Numbered from the stretch's first letter, positions 8,301-17,257 are shown. The stretch is DNA of 53,908 nt from Clostridia bacterium (GCA_017561145.1 JAFZDO010000014.1:1-53908), one strand, 5' to 3'. Notes: a model not told the origin generated them from the sequence alone. A program made the numbers and translations.

Positions 8301-9047
8301 TCATAATAATACGTCGACCGCCAGCATAAGACAAAATCCGACAAGAAGTGCATAGGTTGCTCCTCTTTCGTTGCCGTGGGCGTGGGTTTCGGGAATCATT
8401 TCGTCACTGATAACGTAAAGCATCGTACCGCCCGCAAATGCCAAGGCAAACGGAAGAATTACCGCGGCGATGCTTACCGCAAAGTAACCGATAAGCGTAC
8501 CGACTACCTCGACAAGCCCCGTTATCATTGCGCAGACGAAGGTTCTTTTCGGAGTGATTCCTGCGGCAAGCATAGGGCCTATTATGACCATACCCTCGGG
8601 GATATTCTGCAAGGCTATACCGCCTGCGATTATCAACGCCTGAGTATTATCGCCCGAGCCGAAGCCAACGCCGGCGGCAATGCCCTCGGGCAGATTGTGT
8701 ATTGCGATTGCCGCTACAAACAGCAATACCTTGTCAAGACTGCTGTTTCGGTGTTCCTTGTCACCGCCTACAAACTGATGAAGATGTGGAACAAGCTTGT
8801 CGATAAGATTTAGACATACAGCGCCGACAAAAACACCTGCAATCGTTATTAACAGTCCGTATTTTCCGCCATATTCGAGCGACGGAAGAATCAACCCCAG
8901 CACAGCGGCGGCAAGCATTACACCTGCGGCAAACGATAGCACTATATCGGAAAATTTATGTGAGAGCTTTTTGAATATAAAACCCACGCACGAACCGATT
9001 ATTGTAGCTCCGCCGACGCCAAGCGCGGTCAGAAGTACCATTTCCAT
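8301..9047 (-). CDS. ZIP family divalent metal transporter (ZupT-like)
   Basis: A 248-residue integral membrane protein with about eight hydrophobic segments. It has both ZIP metal-binding helices: HNLPEG in transmembrane helix 4 and QNIPEG in helix 5. A His-containing loop (PHLHQF, then KEH) lies between helices 3 and 4, as usual for the family. It should import Zn2+ or a similar divalent metal. I chose the ATG at 9047, preceded by AGAGG. Longer starts would lie inside the terminator hairpin of the preceding gene. It lies downstream of the oxygen-defence genes but is separated from them by that terminator. Confidence 0.88.
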   Translation of the reverse strand: MEMVLLTALGVGGATIIGSCVGFIFKKLSHKFSDIVLSFAAGVMLAAAVLGLILPSLEYGGKYGLLITIAGVFVGAVCLNLIDKLVPHLHQFVGGDKEHRNSSLDKVLLFVAAIAIHNLPEGIAAGVGFGSGDNTQALIIAGGIALQNIPEGMVIIGPMLAAGITPKRTFVCAMITGLVEVVGTLIGYFAVSIAAVILPFALAFAGGTMLYVISDEMIPETHAHGNERGATYALLVGFCLMLAVDVLL

Positions 9048-9075
9048 AAGCTCTTTACCTCTAATATAAAAATAT

Positions 9076-9100
9076 GGGTAGGGCATAACCCTACCCTTTT
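9076..9100. terminator. Terminator after the BFD-like gene
   Basis: GGGTAGGG (9076-9083) pairs perfectly with CCCTACCC (9089-9096) around CATAA. The minus strand continues ATATTTTTATA, and the plus strand continues TTTTATTTTA. It marks the end of the oxygen/superoxide defence operon. Confidence 0.75.
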
Positions 9101-9103
9101 ATT

Positions 9104-9319
9104 TTATGCTTTATCTGCAGGAGGTGCCATCATAAGCTCGGAGATGATATCAAGTACCTTTTGATGACATCCGCCGCAACCCGTGGAGCACTTTGTTGCA
9201 AGCTGTACGCCCTTGAATGCTTCAAGAACATCGGTAAAAGAATTGAGGTTATGAAGAGCATCTTCGATATCGCCGAAGCTTACCTTCATACAGTTACAAA
9301 CGGTATAATTCTCTTTCAT
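9104..9319 (-). CDS. BFD-like [2Fe-2S]-binding protein
   Basis: A 71-residue protein made of a single bacterioferritin-associated-ferredoxin-like fold. The four cluster cysteines are visible as CNC near residue 8 and CSTGCGGC near residue 44. Such proteins carry electrons or help load clusters; the partner is unknown here. It is the last gene of the flavodiiron/desulfoferrodoxin/rubredoxin unit, 18 bases after the rubredoxin gene, so a role in electron supply for oxygen or superoxide reduction is likely but inferred. Confidence 0.85.
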   Translation of the reverse strand: MKENYTVCNCMKVSFGDIEDALHNLNSFTDVLEAFKGVQLATKCSTGCGGCHQKVLDIISELMMAPPADKA

Positions 9320-9337
9320 TTCTCTTTCTCGCTTTCT

Positions 9338-9496
9338 TTATTCGTCTTTGCCGAAGTTATCCTTGCCAACTCCGCAAAGAGGGCATTCAAAATCATCGGG
9401 GAGGTCTTCAAATTTGGTGCCGGGTTCGATGCCGTATTCGGGAGCGCCGAGCTCCTCATCGTATTCCCAACCGCATACTTCGCATACGTATTTCAT
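9338..9496 (-). CDS. rd: Rubredoxin
   Basis: A short 52-residue gene. The protein begins [15 protein letters not shown] and ends with [13 protein letters not shown]. This gives the two CxxC pairs (C5/C8 and the pair in CPLC) that hold one iron atom, as in all rubredoxins. AAGGAAG precedes the ATG at 9496. It is a cytosolic one-electron carrier and lies between desulfoferrodoxin and the BFD-like gene. It is the natural electron donor for the desulfoferrodoxin and possibly for the flavodiiron protein of the same operon. Confidence 0.95.
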   Translation of the reverse strand: MKYVCEVCGWEYDEELGAPEYGIEPGTKFEDLPDDFECPLCGVGKDNFGKDE

Positions 9497-9520
9497 AATA
9501 TTTCTTCCTTTAGTTATAAT

Positions 9521-9901
9521 TTAAAGCTCAACCTTCCACAAGCCGTGGAGATTGCAATAAGCGTAAACAGCAACGGGCTTTTCATCGCAAAGTGCGAAGG
9601 TTACTGTGGGTGCATCGCCCGCCTTAAGACATTTTCTCTGTCCGCCGCGGCAGGTTTGGAGATATACCCATTCGATAAGATGCTCTTCGGTCATGGGATG
9701 GTCGACAGAGCCAACGTTAACCTTAACGGTATCGCCCTCAACGGTAGCAACGGGGATGTGCTTTTCCTTGCTTGCTTCAACAGTGCCCGGAACGATTTGG
9801 GTCATCTTTTTGCCGCAGCACATCATATTTACACCGGATTCATTGATCATACCTACGAGATTGCCGCAGGTTTCACATACATAAAATTTAGCTTCTTTCA
9901 T
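9521..9901 (-). CDS. dfx: Desulfoferrodoxin (superoxide reductase)
   Basis: A 126-residue protein that reduces superoxide to hydrogen peroxide without making oxygen, as strict anaerobes prefer. The N-terminal desulforedoxin-like domain has CETCGN (C9, C12) and the CC pair near residue 28 for centre I. The C-terminal domain carries the centre II ligands in KHIPV, DHPMTEEHLI and CNLHG. The length is that of the two-iron class. AAGGAGAAAG precedes the start. Transcribed after the flavodiiron gene and before rubredoxin. Confidence 0.95.
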   Translation of the reverse strand: MKEAKFYVCETCGNLVGMINESGVNMMCCGKKMTQIVPGTVEASKEKHIPVATVEGDTVKVNVGSVDHPMTEEHLIEWVYLQTCRGGQRKCLKAGDAPTVTFALCDEKPVAVYAYCNLHGLWKVEL

Positions 9902-9947
9902 TGTTCTTTCTCCTTGATTGTTGGTTAGAAATTATATATTAGAGTAT

Positions 9948-11738
9948 TTATTCTATCGGTTCAAAATCGCTCGCAGGGTGCTTGCAAAGAGGACAGATGA
10001 AGTCCTCGGGCAGCGGGTCGCCCTCATAAACGTATCCGCATATCTTGCAAACATATCCTTTTTTACCCTCAGTCTGAGGCTTGGGCTTAACGTTTGCCTG
10101 ATAGTAGGTGTAGGTCATCGTTTCGGCATTTGTGATAACGCGCGATTCGGTAACCGAGCAGATGAACATACCGTGAGTATCAAGATCGACATACTGTTCA
10201 ACCTTAAGCGACATAAACGAGTTAATATACTTAGGCAAGAACACGAGTCCGTTATCAGAACGGAGAGGATTGCAATCTGCAAATTTATCAACGTTACGTC
10301 CGCTTTGGAAGCCGAAGGTTTCAAAAACCTTAAAGGGTGCTTCAACGGAGAGGCAGTTGACGTTCATAATTCCCGTTTGCTTTATTACGTGGTGGGAATA
10401 ATTATCTTTATTAATGGTAACCGCGATCCTGTTGGGGGTATTAGTTACCTGAGAAACGGTATTAACGATAAGACCGTTATCCTTTTTGCCGTCGTTACTT
10501 GTAACAACGTAGAGACCGTAACCGATATTGAAAAGTGCTGTAAGATCGTTTTTATTGGCGGTTTCGTCCTGCTGAGCGAGATATTCCTGACAAAGCTCTT
10601 TTGCAAGAGCATCGAGCTGGGCAGAGCTTTCCTCGTTAAGCGCGGACATAATTCTTACGGTATTTTCGGTATAATGGAGGTTTTTGCTGTTTTCAAGCAT
10701 TTCCTTCATAACCTTTGTTGCAAGAGGTGCCCAGCTTCCGTTTTCTATGAAAGCAACGGTTCGGTTTTGGAAATTACGTTCGGTAAGATGATCGATAAAT
10801 TCACGCATAAACGGGAAAATGCCTGCGTTATAGGTAGTAGTTGCAAGAACGAGCTTTCCGTAACGGAATGCGTCCTCGACCGCTTCTGCCATATCGCATC
10901 TCGCAAGGTCGTTAACAACTACCTTGGGGCATCCGTTTGCCTTTAATTTTTCGGCAAGCTGAAGAACCGCTTTTTTGGTGTTGCCGTAAACAGAGGTATA
11001 TGCAATTACAACGCCCTCGGTTTCGACCGAATAGCTCGACCAAACGTTATAAAGGTTAAGATAGTAACCGAGGTTTTCATTAAGAACAGGACCGTGGAGA
11101 GGGCAAATGGTTTGGATATCGAGAGCGCTTGCCTTTTTTAACAGAGCCTGAACCTGAGCGCCGTATTTACCGACTATACCGATATAATATCTTCTCGCCT
11201 CGCAAGCCCAATCCTCCTCAACGTCCAACGCGCCGAATTTACCAAAGCCGTCTGCAGAGAACAAAACCTTATCGGTGCTGTCATAGGTAACGATAACCTC
11301 GGGCCAATGTACCATCGGAGCGGTAACGAAATTAAGCACGTGCTTACCGAGTACAAGCTGACTTCCCTCTCCGACAACGATCTGTCTGTCTGCAAAATCG
11401 GTACCGAAGAAATTTTTCATCATAGCAAATGCTTTTGAAGATGCAACGATCTTTATTTCGGGAAAAGCTTTGACAAAATTACTGATATTCGCCGAATGAT
11501 CGGGCTCCATATGCTGAACGACAAGATAATCGGGCTTTCTGCCACCGAGAACGTTTTGAATATTATCAAGCCATTCATGACCGAAACGAGCATCTACCGT
11601 ATCCATAACGGCGATCTTTTCATCAAGAATTACATAAGAATTATATGCCATACCGTTGGGCACTACGTATTGACCTTCAAAAAGATCGACTTCGTGGTCA
11701 TTAACGCCAACGTATTTGATATCATTTGTTATTTTCAT
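9948..11738 (-). CDS. Flavodiiron protein fused to flavin reductase and rubredoxin domains
   Basis: A 596-residue multidomain oxygen or nitric-oxide reductase. The metallo-beta-lactamase-like diiron domain (about 1-250) has H76, E78, D80 and H81 in HMEPDH plus the later HWPE, DGFG and PLHGP ligands. A flavodoxin domain (about 255-395) binds FMN. A flavin-reductase-like split-barrel domain follows (about 400-555). The last 40 residues form a rubredoxin (CKICG, CPLC). Reduction of O2 to water, or NO to N2O, from NAD(P)H-derived electrons could thus run within one chain. First gene of the defence operon with its own promoter. Confidence 0.93.
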   Translation of the reverse strand: MKITNDIKYVGVNDHEVDLFEGQYVVPNGMAYNSYVILDEKIAVMDTVDARFGHEWLDNIQNVLGGRKPDYLVVQHMEPDHSANISNFVKAFPEIKIVASSKAFAMMKNFFGTDFADRQIVVGEGSQLVLGKHVLNFVTAPMVHWPEVIVTYDSTDKVLFSADGFGKFGALDVEEDWACEARRYYIGIVGKYGAQVQALLKKASALDIQTICPLHGPVLNENLGYYLNLYNVWSSYSVETEGVVIAYTSVYGNTKKAVLQLAEKLKANGCPKVVVNDLARCDMAEAVEDAFRYGKLVLATTTYNAGIFPFMREFIDHLTERNFQNRTVAFIENGSWAPLATKVMKEMLENSKNLHYTENTVRIMSALNEESSAQLDALAKELCQEYLAQQDETANKNDLTALFNIGYGLYVVTSNDGKKDNGLIVNTVSQVTNTPNRIAVTINKDNYSHHVIKQTGIMNVNCLSVEAPFKVFETFGFQSGRNVDKFADCNPLRSDNGLVFLPKYINSFMSLKVEQYVDLDTHGMFICSVTESRVITNAETMTYTYYQANVKPKPQTEGKKGYVCKICGYVYEGDPLPEDFICPLCKHPASDFEPIE

Positions 11739-11771
11739 ATCATACAGCCCTTTTTCTTTATTTATATTTTA

Positions 11772-11799
11772 ATTATAGCACAAAAAAATAATTTGTAAA
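11772..11799 (-). promoter_or_regulatory. Promoter of the flavodiiron operon
   Basis: On the minus strand TTTACA (11794-11799), a 16-base spacer and a perfect TATAAT (11772-11777), about 33 bases before the flavodiiron start codon. Confidence 0.65.
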
Positions 11800-11853
11800 G
11801 GGGTTTTGGTAAATTTATTGAGAATTTTTATCAATAAGAATGTTTAAATAAAA

Positions 11854-11888
11854 ATCCGCAGCAAGACTTTATTGCTGCGGATCGTATT
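11854..11888 (-). terminator. Terminator of the gltX-glnS operon
   Basis: An 11-bp perfect stem (ATCCGCAGCAA with its complement) with a 7-base loop, followed on the minus strand by TTTTATTTA. It lies 27 bases after the glnS stop codon. Confidence 0.85.
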
Positions 11889-11908
11889 GTTATTATTGAA
11901 TCGTTTTA

Positions 11909-13546
11909 TCAGAACTTTTTACTGTCCTTAAGCTCAACAATGCTATTGAAAACAGATTCGTCCTTTGTATCTTTGCAGAAATAGCCCTTGCGAACGAACT
12001 GGAATTTATCGCCCGCATTGGAATCGAGAAGAGCGCGTTCGATCTTTACGCCCTTGCACACTACCTTGGATTCGGGATTGAGATATTCGCCGTAGCGCGC
12101 GGATTCAACCGCGTTCATATCAGCCTCGGTGAAGAGACGGTCGTAACGGACAACATCGGTTTCGGCACATTCGGAAGCAGAAAGCCAGTGAATGGTGCCC
12201 TTGATCTTTCTGCCGTCGGCAGGCATGCCGTTGCCGGTTTCAAGATCTGCGGTACAAAGCACCTCGGTAACGTTGCCGTTTTCATCCGACTTGATCTCAT
12301 CAACGCGAACGATATATCCGCCCATAAGACGAACCTCGCCGCCGAGCTTCATACGGAAATACTTGGGAGGAGGATCAAGCGAAACGTCTTCCCTTTCAAC
12401 GAAGAGCTCACGGGTAAAGGGGAGCTTGCGAGTACCCGCCTCGGGGTCGTTGGGGTTGTTGGGAAGATCGAAATATTCGACCTTATCCTCGGGATAGTTG
12501 GTAACGGTAACCTTTACGGGATCGAATACCGCAACGCGGCGGAGAGCCTTGATATTAAGATCCTCACGCACGCAGTGCTCGAGAAGAGCAATATCGACGA
12601 GAGAGTTGTTCTTTGCAACACCTACACGATCAATAAAGTCGAGAATCGCTTCTGCGGTATAGCCGCGTCTGCGAAGTCCGCAAAGGGTGGGCATTCTCGG
12701 ATCGTCCCAACCGTCGACGAGCTTGTTTTCAACGAGAGAACGGAGGAAGCGCTTGCTCATTACAGTGTTGGTGATGTTGAGACGTGCAAATTCGATCTGA
12801 CGGGGCTTGGAGGGAACGTCGCAATGCTCGATGACCCAATTGTAGAGAGGTCTGTGATCCTCGTATTCGAGCGAGCAAAGCGAGTGAGTGATGCCTTCAA
12901 GCGCGTCCTGAATGGGGTGCGCGAAATCGTACATCGGGAAGATACACCATTTTTTACCTTGACGGTGGTGATCGATATAGCGGATGCGGTAAAGCACGGG
13001 GTCGCGCATATTGAAGTTACCGCTTGCAAGGTCGATCTTTGCGCGGAGAGTATATTTTCCTTCGGGGAATTCGCCTGCTCTCATGCGGCGGAAGAGATCA
13101 AGACTTTCTTCTGCAGGTCTGTCGCGGTAAGGCGAAACAGCAGGCTTTTGGAGATCTCCGCGGTAGGAGGAGAATTCCTCGGCGGAAAGCTCGCAAACGT
13201 AAGCATCGCCGTTTAAAATAAGCTGTTCGGCAAGCTTATAGGTTTCTTCAAAATAGTCAGAGCCGTAGAAGAAGCGATCATCCCAATCGAATCCGAGCCA
13301 ATGGATATCCTCCTTGATGGCATCAACGAATTCGGTATCCTCCTTTGCGGGGTTGGTATCATCCATACGGAGGTTACAAAGTCCGCCGTAGCGTACTGCG
13401 GTGGAAAAGTCGATGACCATTGCCTTGCAGTGTCCGATATGAAGATAGCCGTTGGGCTCCGGCGGGAAACGGGTGTGAACCTTAAGACCGGGGTTTGCCG
13501 CTATATCGGCATCGATGATTTCATTTATAAAGTTTGTAGATTCCAT
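11909..13546 (-). CDS. glnS: Glutaminyl-tRNA synthetase
   Basis: A 545-residue class I synthetase that charges tRNA-Gln with glutamine. The N-terminal catalytic domain has FPPEPNGYLHIGH (HIGH motif, about residues 28-40) and NTVMSKRFL, the usual GlnRS form of the KMSKR motif. The C-terminal part matches the beta-barrel anticodon-binding domains. The ATG at 13546 follows AAGGAG and lies 10 bases after the gltX stop, so longer forms overlapping gltX are unlikely. Many Firmicutes lack GlnRS and amidate Glu-tRNA-Gln instead, so its presence next to gltX is worth noting. Co-transcribed with gltX. Confidence 0.95.
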   Translation of the reverse strand: MESTNFINEIIDADIAANPGLKVHTRFPPEPNGYLHIGHCKAMVIDFSTAVRYGGLCNLRMDDTNPAKEDTEFVDAIKEDIHWLGFDWDDRFFYGSDYFEETYKLAEQLILNGDAYVCELSAEEFSSYRGDLQKPAVSPYRDRPAEESLDLFRRMRAGEFPEGKYTLRAKIDLASGNFNMRDPVLYRIRYIDHHRQGKKWCIFPMYDFAHPIQDALEGITHSLCSLEYEDHRPLYNWVIEHCDVPSKPRQIEFARLNITNTVMSKRFLRSLVENKLVDGWDDPRMPTLCGLRRRGYTAEAILDFIDRVGVAKNNSLVDIALLEHCVREDLNIKALRRVAVFDPVKVTVTNYPEDKVEYFDLPNNPNDPEAGTRKLPFTRELFVEREDVSLDPPPKYFRMKLGGEVRLMGGYIVRVDEIKSDENGNVTEVLCTADLETGNGMPADGRKIKGTIHWLSASECAETDVVRYDRLFTEADMNAVESARYGEYLNPESKVVCKGVKIERALLDSNAGDKFQFVRKGYFCKDTKDESVFNSIVELKDSKKF

Positions 13547-13556
13547 AATTTTCTCC

Positions 13557-15188
13557 TTATTTGGATACTCTTGCGAGAACCTTTTCCCTGCCAAGTATCT
13601 TCATTACCTCGTAAAGGTCGGGCGAGTTCATTCTGCCTGTAACAGCGATACGGAGGAACATACTTACGTCGGCAACCGAGCCCTTAAATGCTTCGGGGTT
13701 TGCCTTGTATTGCTTCATATCGGGGCAAAATCCGTTCTTTTCGGCAATTGCCTTGATATTTGCGAACCAATCGTTTTGTTCGACCGTTTCGTCATAGCTT
13801 GCGGCAAAATCGTTATAGATTGCTTTTACGTCATCGGAATTGAAGCTTTCGGGGATAGCATCGGTCGCTTCGAAAAGCTCATCGTAGAAGAAGGACATAT
13901 AGTTTTTAACCTCGCTCCAAAGAGCCAAGTCCTTACGCGGCTTTTTGCCGCCTCTGCCGATGGAAAGGATAGAAACCGCATATTCACGGTCTGCTTCGAG
14001 AATTTTTGCAAAATCAACGTCGTTTTCCTTTGCCCAAGTGAGAGTATATTCATATACCTCTTCTGCACTCATACGCGAAATGACGTTTTTGGAAATATCG
14101 TTAAGCTTATCAAGGTCGAAAAGCGAGCCCGAAACGCTCATTTTCTTGGTTGTGAACTTGAATTCTTCAATTGCCGCTTCGGGATTAGCAAGACGCCATT
14201 CCTCGAAGTTGGAGTTGAGAATAGTCAAAAGATATTCGCGAACCGCAGAAACGGGATAGCCTTGCGAATGATAATAGGTAAGAGCCGCTTCGGGATCCTT
14301 GCGCTTGGAAATTTTACGCTTGTTACCGTTATCGAGCTTTAATACTTGAGCTGTATGGCAATATTTAGGCATTTTAAAGCCGAGTGCTTTGAAAAGCTGG
14401 ATATGGAACGGAAGCGTCGAAAGCCAGCTTTCATCACGGATAACGTGGGTGGTGCCCATAAGATGATCGTCAACCGCGTGAGCGAAGTGATAGGTGGGAA
14501 TTCCGTCACTCTTGAGAATTACGTGGTCGATATCGTTTTCGGTAACGTCGATCTCGCCCTTGATTTCATCGCGGAATTTATGCTTGTTGTTAAGGTTTCC
14601 GTCGCTCTTGAAGCGCAAAACAAAGGGAACGCCTTCTTGAAGCTTTTCTTGGATCTTTTCGATAGGAGCGTCGCGCCAAATTGCGAATTCTCCGTAATAT
14701 CCGGGGTTAAGCTTTTCGGTTTCCTGCTTTTCTCTGATCGCGGTAAGCTCTTCCTCGGTACAGAAGCAAGGATAAGCCTTTCCCTCTCTGATCAATTGCT
14801 TTGCAAAGGTTTGATAAATTTCTGCTCTTTCGCTTTGGCGATAGGGACCGTAATCACCCTTATCGCCGTCGATAACGGCGCCTTCGTCGAAATTCACGCC
14901 GAGCTTTGCAAGAGTTTCGATAATTATCTGAATGCCGTTGGGAACGGTACGCTTTGCATCGGTATCCTCTATACGGAGATAGAAAACGCCGCCGGAATTG
15001 TGAGCAAGTCTTTCATCGGTAAAAGCACCGTAAAGGTTGCCTATATGAAGAAAGCCTGTGGGGCTGGGCGCAAAACGGGTTACCTTTGCACCTTCGGGAA
15101 GATTACGCGCGGGATAACGTGCTTCGATATCCTGCGGAAGGGTTTTTATGTTAGGATAGAGAAGTTCGGCAAGAAATTGAGTGTCCAT
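13557..15188 (-). CDS. gltX: Glutamyl-tRNA synthetase
   Basis: A 543-residue class I synthetase for tRNA-Glu. FAPSPTGFLHIGN carries the HIGH motif with Asn in place of the last His. RKISKRKDPE is the KMSKR region. YLRIEDTDAKR is the characteristic GluRS segment, and a helical anticodon-binding domain follows after about residue 340. The ATG at 15188 follows AGGAGG. The HIGN variant occurs in other clostridial GluRS sequences as far as I recall. Because glnS is adjacent, the enzyme may be discriminating (tRNA-Glu only), but this cannot be read directly from the sequence. Confidence 0.95.
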   Translation of the reverse strand: MDTQFLAELLYPNIKTLPQDIEARYPARNLPEGAKVTRFAPSPTGFLHIGNLYGAFTDERLAHNSGGVFYLRIEDTDAKRTVPNGIQIIIETLAKLGVNFDEGAVIDGDKGDYGPYRQSERAEIYQTFAKQLIREGKAYPCFCTEEELTAIREKQETEKLNPGYYGEFAIWRDAPIEKIQEKLQEGVPFVLRFKSDGNLNNKHKFRDEIKGEIDVTENDIDHVILKSDGIPTYHFAHAVDDHLMGTTHVIRDESWLSTLPFHIQLFKALGFKMPKYCHTAQVLKLDNGNKRKISKRKDPEAALTYYHSQGYPVSAVREYLLTILNSNFEEWRLANPEAAIEEFKFTTKKMSVSGSLFDLDKLNDISKNVISRMSAEEVYEYTLTWAKENDVDFAKILEADREYAVSILSIGRGGKKPRKDLALWSEVKNYMSFFYDELFEATDAIPESFNSDDVKAIYNDFAASYDETVEQNDWFANIKAIAEKNGFCPDMKQYKANPEAFKGSVADVSMFLRIAVTGRMNSPDLYEVMKILGREKVLARVSK

Positions 15189-15226
15189 ATTCAGACCTCC
15201 TAAATTTACATACATAATATCAAGAT

Positions 15227-15255
15227 ATTATATTACATTCAAAATATTTTGTCAA
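15227..15255 (-). promoter_or_regulatory. Promoter of gltX-glnS
   Basis: On the minus strand TTGACA (15250-15255) and TATAAT (15227-15232) are 17 bases apart: a consensus promoter about 40 bases before the gltX start. No T-box leader is seen between it and the gene. Confidence 0.8.
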
Positions 15256-15270
15256 TACGCTTTATTGCTA

Positions 15271-15299
15271 TTGAAAAAGTGTTTTTTATGGTGTATAAT
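15271..15299 (+). promoter_or_regulatory. Promoter of the repeat-linker lipoprotein gene
   Basis: TTGAAA (15271-15276), a 17-base spacer and TATAAT (15294-15299), about 34 bases before the start codon. Divergent from the gltX promoter. Confidence 0.75.
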
Positions 15300-15332
15300 A
15301 TTGTACAAATGAAAATCGAAAGGAATCCCGTT

Positions 15333-17249
15333 ATGTTTAAAAAATTACTCACAGCGGTTCTTGCTTTTTCGATGTGCTTTGCTTGTCTTGCATCCTGCAC
15401 GGATGAAGGTACCGACGAAAGCTCGAATATCGTAAGCAACGAACAGGAAGAAAGCATGAACGAATCCAAATTTGAATCCAACGTAGAATCCGACGTAGAA
15501 TCCGACGTTACCGACGAATCCTCCAAGGAAGAAAGCTTTGAGGAATCGGTTGACGAAAGCTCTGCTCCCGATGAATCCTCTAAGGAAGACGACACCTCCA
15601 AGGAAGATGACACCTCCAAGGAAGATGACACCTCCAAGGAAGACGAAACCTCCAAGGAAGACGAAACCTCCAAGGATGATGAAACCTCGAAGCCCGATGA
15701 TGATCCCGAAATCAATAACAAGGATTATTGGGGCTTTGACGATTACAACACAGTTAACATTGCAGGTGCACCCGCAGAAGTGACCTCCTGCCCTACCACT
15801 ATCAAAAAGGTTTCCAACACCAGATACAGCATGACCTCCGAAACCGATATGGGTACAGTTACCGTTACTCTCGAAGAGCGTCCTTGGGGTTGCTTTAACC
15901 TTTGGACCTGGACTCTTAAGGATAAGAGCGGCAAGACTCACACCTTCGCTCCCGGCGGTACCGATTTTGAATACGTTCACCGTCCCACCACTCCCAAGGG
16001 TACTGTAGTATGGTCGGGCGGCAACCACGGCAACGAAGCGTTTATTTCGCTTGACATTTACAACGGTGAAACCGGCGAAAAGATCGAGCTCGCGGTAGGT
16101 CAGTCTGCAAAGGCTAATTCCATCCACGTGATCGAAAAGACAAAGCTTTTGTGGTTCCCCGATGACAACAACGACTCTATCGGCGACTACAACAACAAGA
16201 GCATGAGCTATTCCGAAAATGACGTATACGCTCACATGACCAGGAAATATACCTTTGCAGGTCCTCAGATCAAGCTCAACGTTGACTATAAGTACGTTAA
16301 AGACGTCAAGATGCACCGTTCCTATACCTGTATGATGCCTATCGACAAGAAATACGGCTTGTGGTGTGAAATGTACAACGAAAAGGGCAACATGCTTAAG
16401 AGAATCGAAACTCTTAAGGTTGGCGCTGCCGATTATTCCGGCCCCACCAACGGCGGTAACAAGGCTTGCCGTGCGCTCGTTTACGGTTATTCCGATCCGA
16501 GATATCAGTTCGACGTTCGCGTTACTACCGTTAAGGATTCGCTTCATAATTACGTAGGCGACTTCAACACCGCATTCTGGGATATGAACACCAGCCAGAA
16601 CAAGCTTTACTTCACGAGATTCGCAAACGGTTCTCCCCAAAGCATCAAGGCAGGCGACGAGCACCACACCGAATCGATTTATTTGCTTAAATACGTTCCC
16701 GATGCAAAGGCTCCCGAAATTACCCAGCCCGAAAAGCCCGATTACGAAAAGTTTGAAGACGTTAAGCTTCAAGGTACCGTTGTTTCGCTCAACAAGTCCT
16801 ATAAGCTTTCCGGTCTTTTGCAAGCGGGCGCTTTGCATTACACCGCGCTTCTTACAGACGGCAAGGCACATGGCGCGCTTACTTACGACAACAACTGGTT
16901 TACCTTTATTAACGGACCTGCTTATCAGGGTGATAAGTCCAACACCGAAAACGGTATAGGTTATGCGGTAATCGACCTCGGTGCGAAGACCGATATCAGC
17001 GGTGTTCGTGCTCACATCTGTAACGGCGGTACAGCAGGTATCCTTGCACCCAAGAACGCAAAGGTATTCGTTTCTGACGACGGAGTTACCTTTAAACAGG
17101 TTGCAACGATCAAGATCGCTGAAGATCCTTCTGCGATTTACTGGTCGGGAACCGAGCTCAGCGGCGTAAGCGCACGCTACGTTAAGTTCCAATTCGAATG
17201 CAACGGCTTGTTCTGTTTTATCAACGAGCTTGAGGTTTATTCGAAATAA
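15333..17249 (+). CDS. Secreted lipoprotein with acidic repeat linker and F5/8-type C-terminal domain
   Basis: A 638-residue surface protein. MFKKLLTAVLAFSMCFACLASC is a lipoprotein signal with its lipobox Cys near residue 22. A long Ser/Glu/Asp/Lys linker (about 25-125) follows, containing six tandem six-residue units of the type EDDTSK. Residues about 135-455 form a domain I do not recognise, rich in aromatic residues and probably beta-structured. Residues about 465-638 look like an F5/8-type carbohydrate-binding domain (DLGAKTDISGVRAHICNGG, VFVSDDGVTFKQVA, SARYVKFQFE). AAAGGAAT lies upstream of the ATG at 15333. Probably a glycan-binding or glycan-acting surface protein; no catalytic residues could be assigned. 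Confidence 0.8.
   Translation: MFKKLLTAVLAFSMCFACLASCTDEGTDESSNIVSNEQEESMNESKFESNVESDVESDVTDESSKEESFEESVDESSAPDESSKEDDTSKEDDTSKEDDTSKEDETSKEDETSKDDETSKPDDDPEINNKDYWGFDDYNTVNIAGAPAEVTSCPTTIKKVSNTRYSMTSETDMGTVTVTLEERPWGCFNLWTWTLKDKSGKTHTFAPGGTDFEYVHRPTTPKGTVVWSGGNHGNEAFISLDIYNGETGEKIELAVGQSAKANSIHVIEKTKLLWFPDDNNDSIGDYNNKSMSYSENDVYAHMTRKYTFAGPQIKLNVDYKYVKDVKMHRSYTCMMPIDKKYGLWCEMYNEKGNMLKRIETLKVGAADYSGPTNGGNKACRALVYGYSDPRYQFDVRVTTVKDSLHNYVGDFNTAFWDMNTSQNKLYFTRFANGSPQSIKAGDEHHTESIYLLKYVPDAKAPEITQPEKPDYEKFEDVKLQGTVVSLNKSYKLSGLLQAGALHYTALLTDGKAHGALTYDNNWFTFINGPAYQGDKSNTENGIGYAVIDLGAKTDISGVRAHICNGGTAGILAPKNAKVFVSDDGVTFKQVATIKIAEDPSAIYWSGTELSGVSARYVKFQFECNGLFCFINELEVYSK
15585..15692 (+). repeat. Six tandem 18-bp repeats inside the lipoprotein linker
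   Basis: Six head-to-tail copies of an 18-base unit (GAAGAYGAMACCTCCAAG, last copy GATGATGAAACCTCGAAG) encode E-D-(D/E)-T-S-K. Differences are mostly GAC/GAT and GAC/GAA swaps, so the array is recent enough to vary in copy number by slippage. Confidence 0.95.
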
Positions 17250-17257
17250 TCAATTAT

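Noticed and set aside
15585..15692. CRISPR-like tandem repeats
   Set aside because: The units are adjacent without spacers, keep frame and encode a protein linker. No cas gene is present.
15345..17192. Long minus-strand open frame opposite the repeat-linker lipoprotein
   Set aside because: It has no ribosome-binding site and a low-complexity GG(V/F)FLGG translation that comes from the 18-bp repeats read backwards. The plus strand has a promoter, a lipoprotein signal and a terminator.
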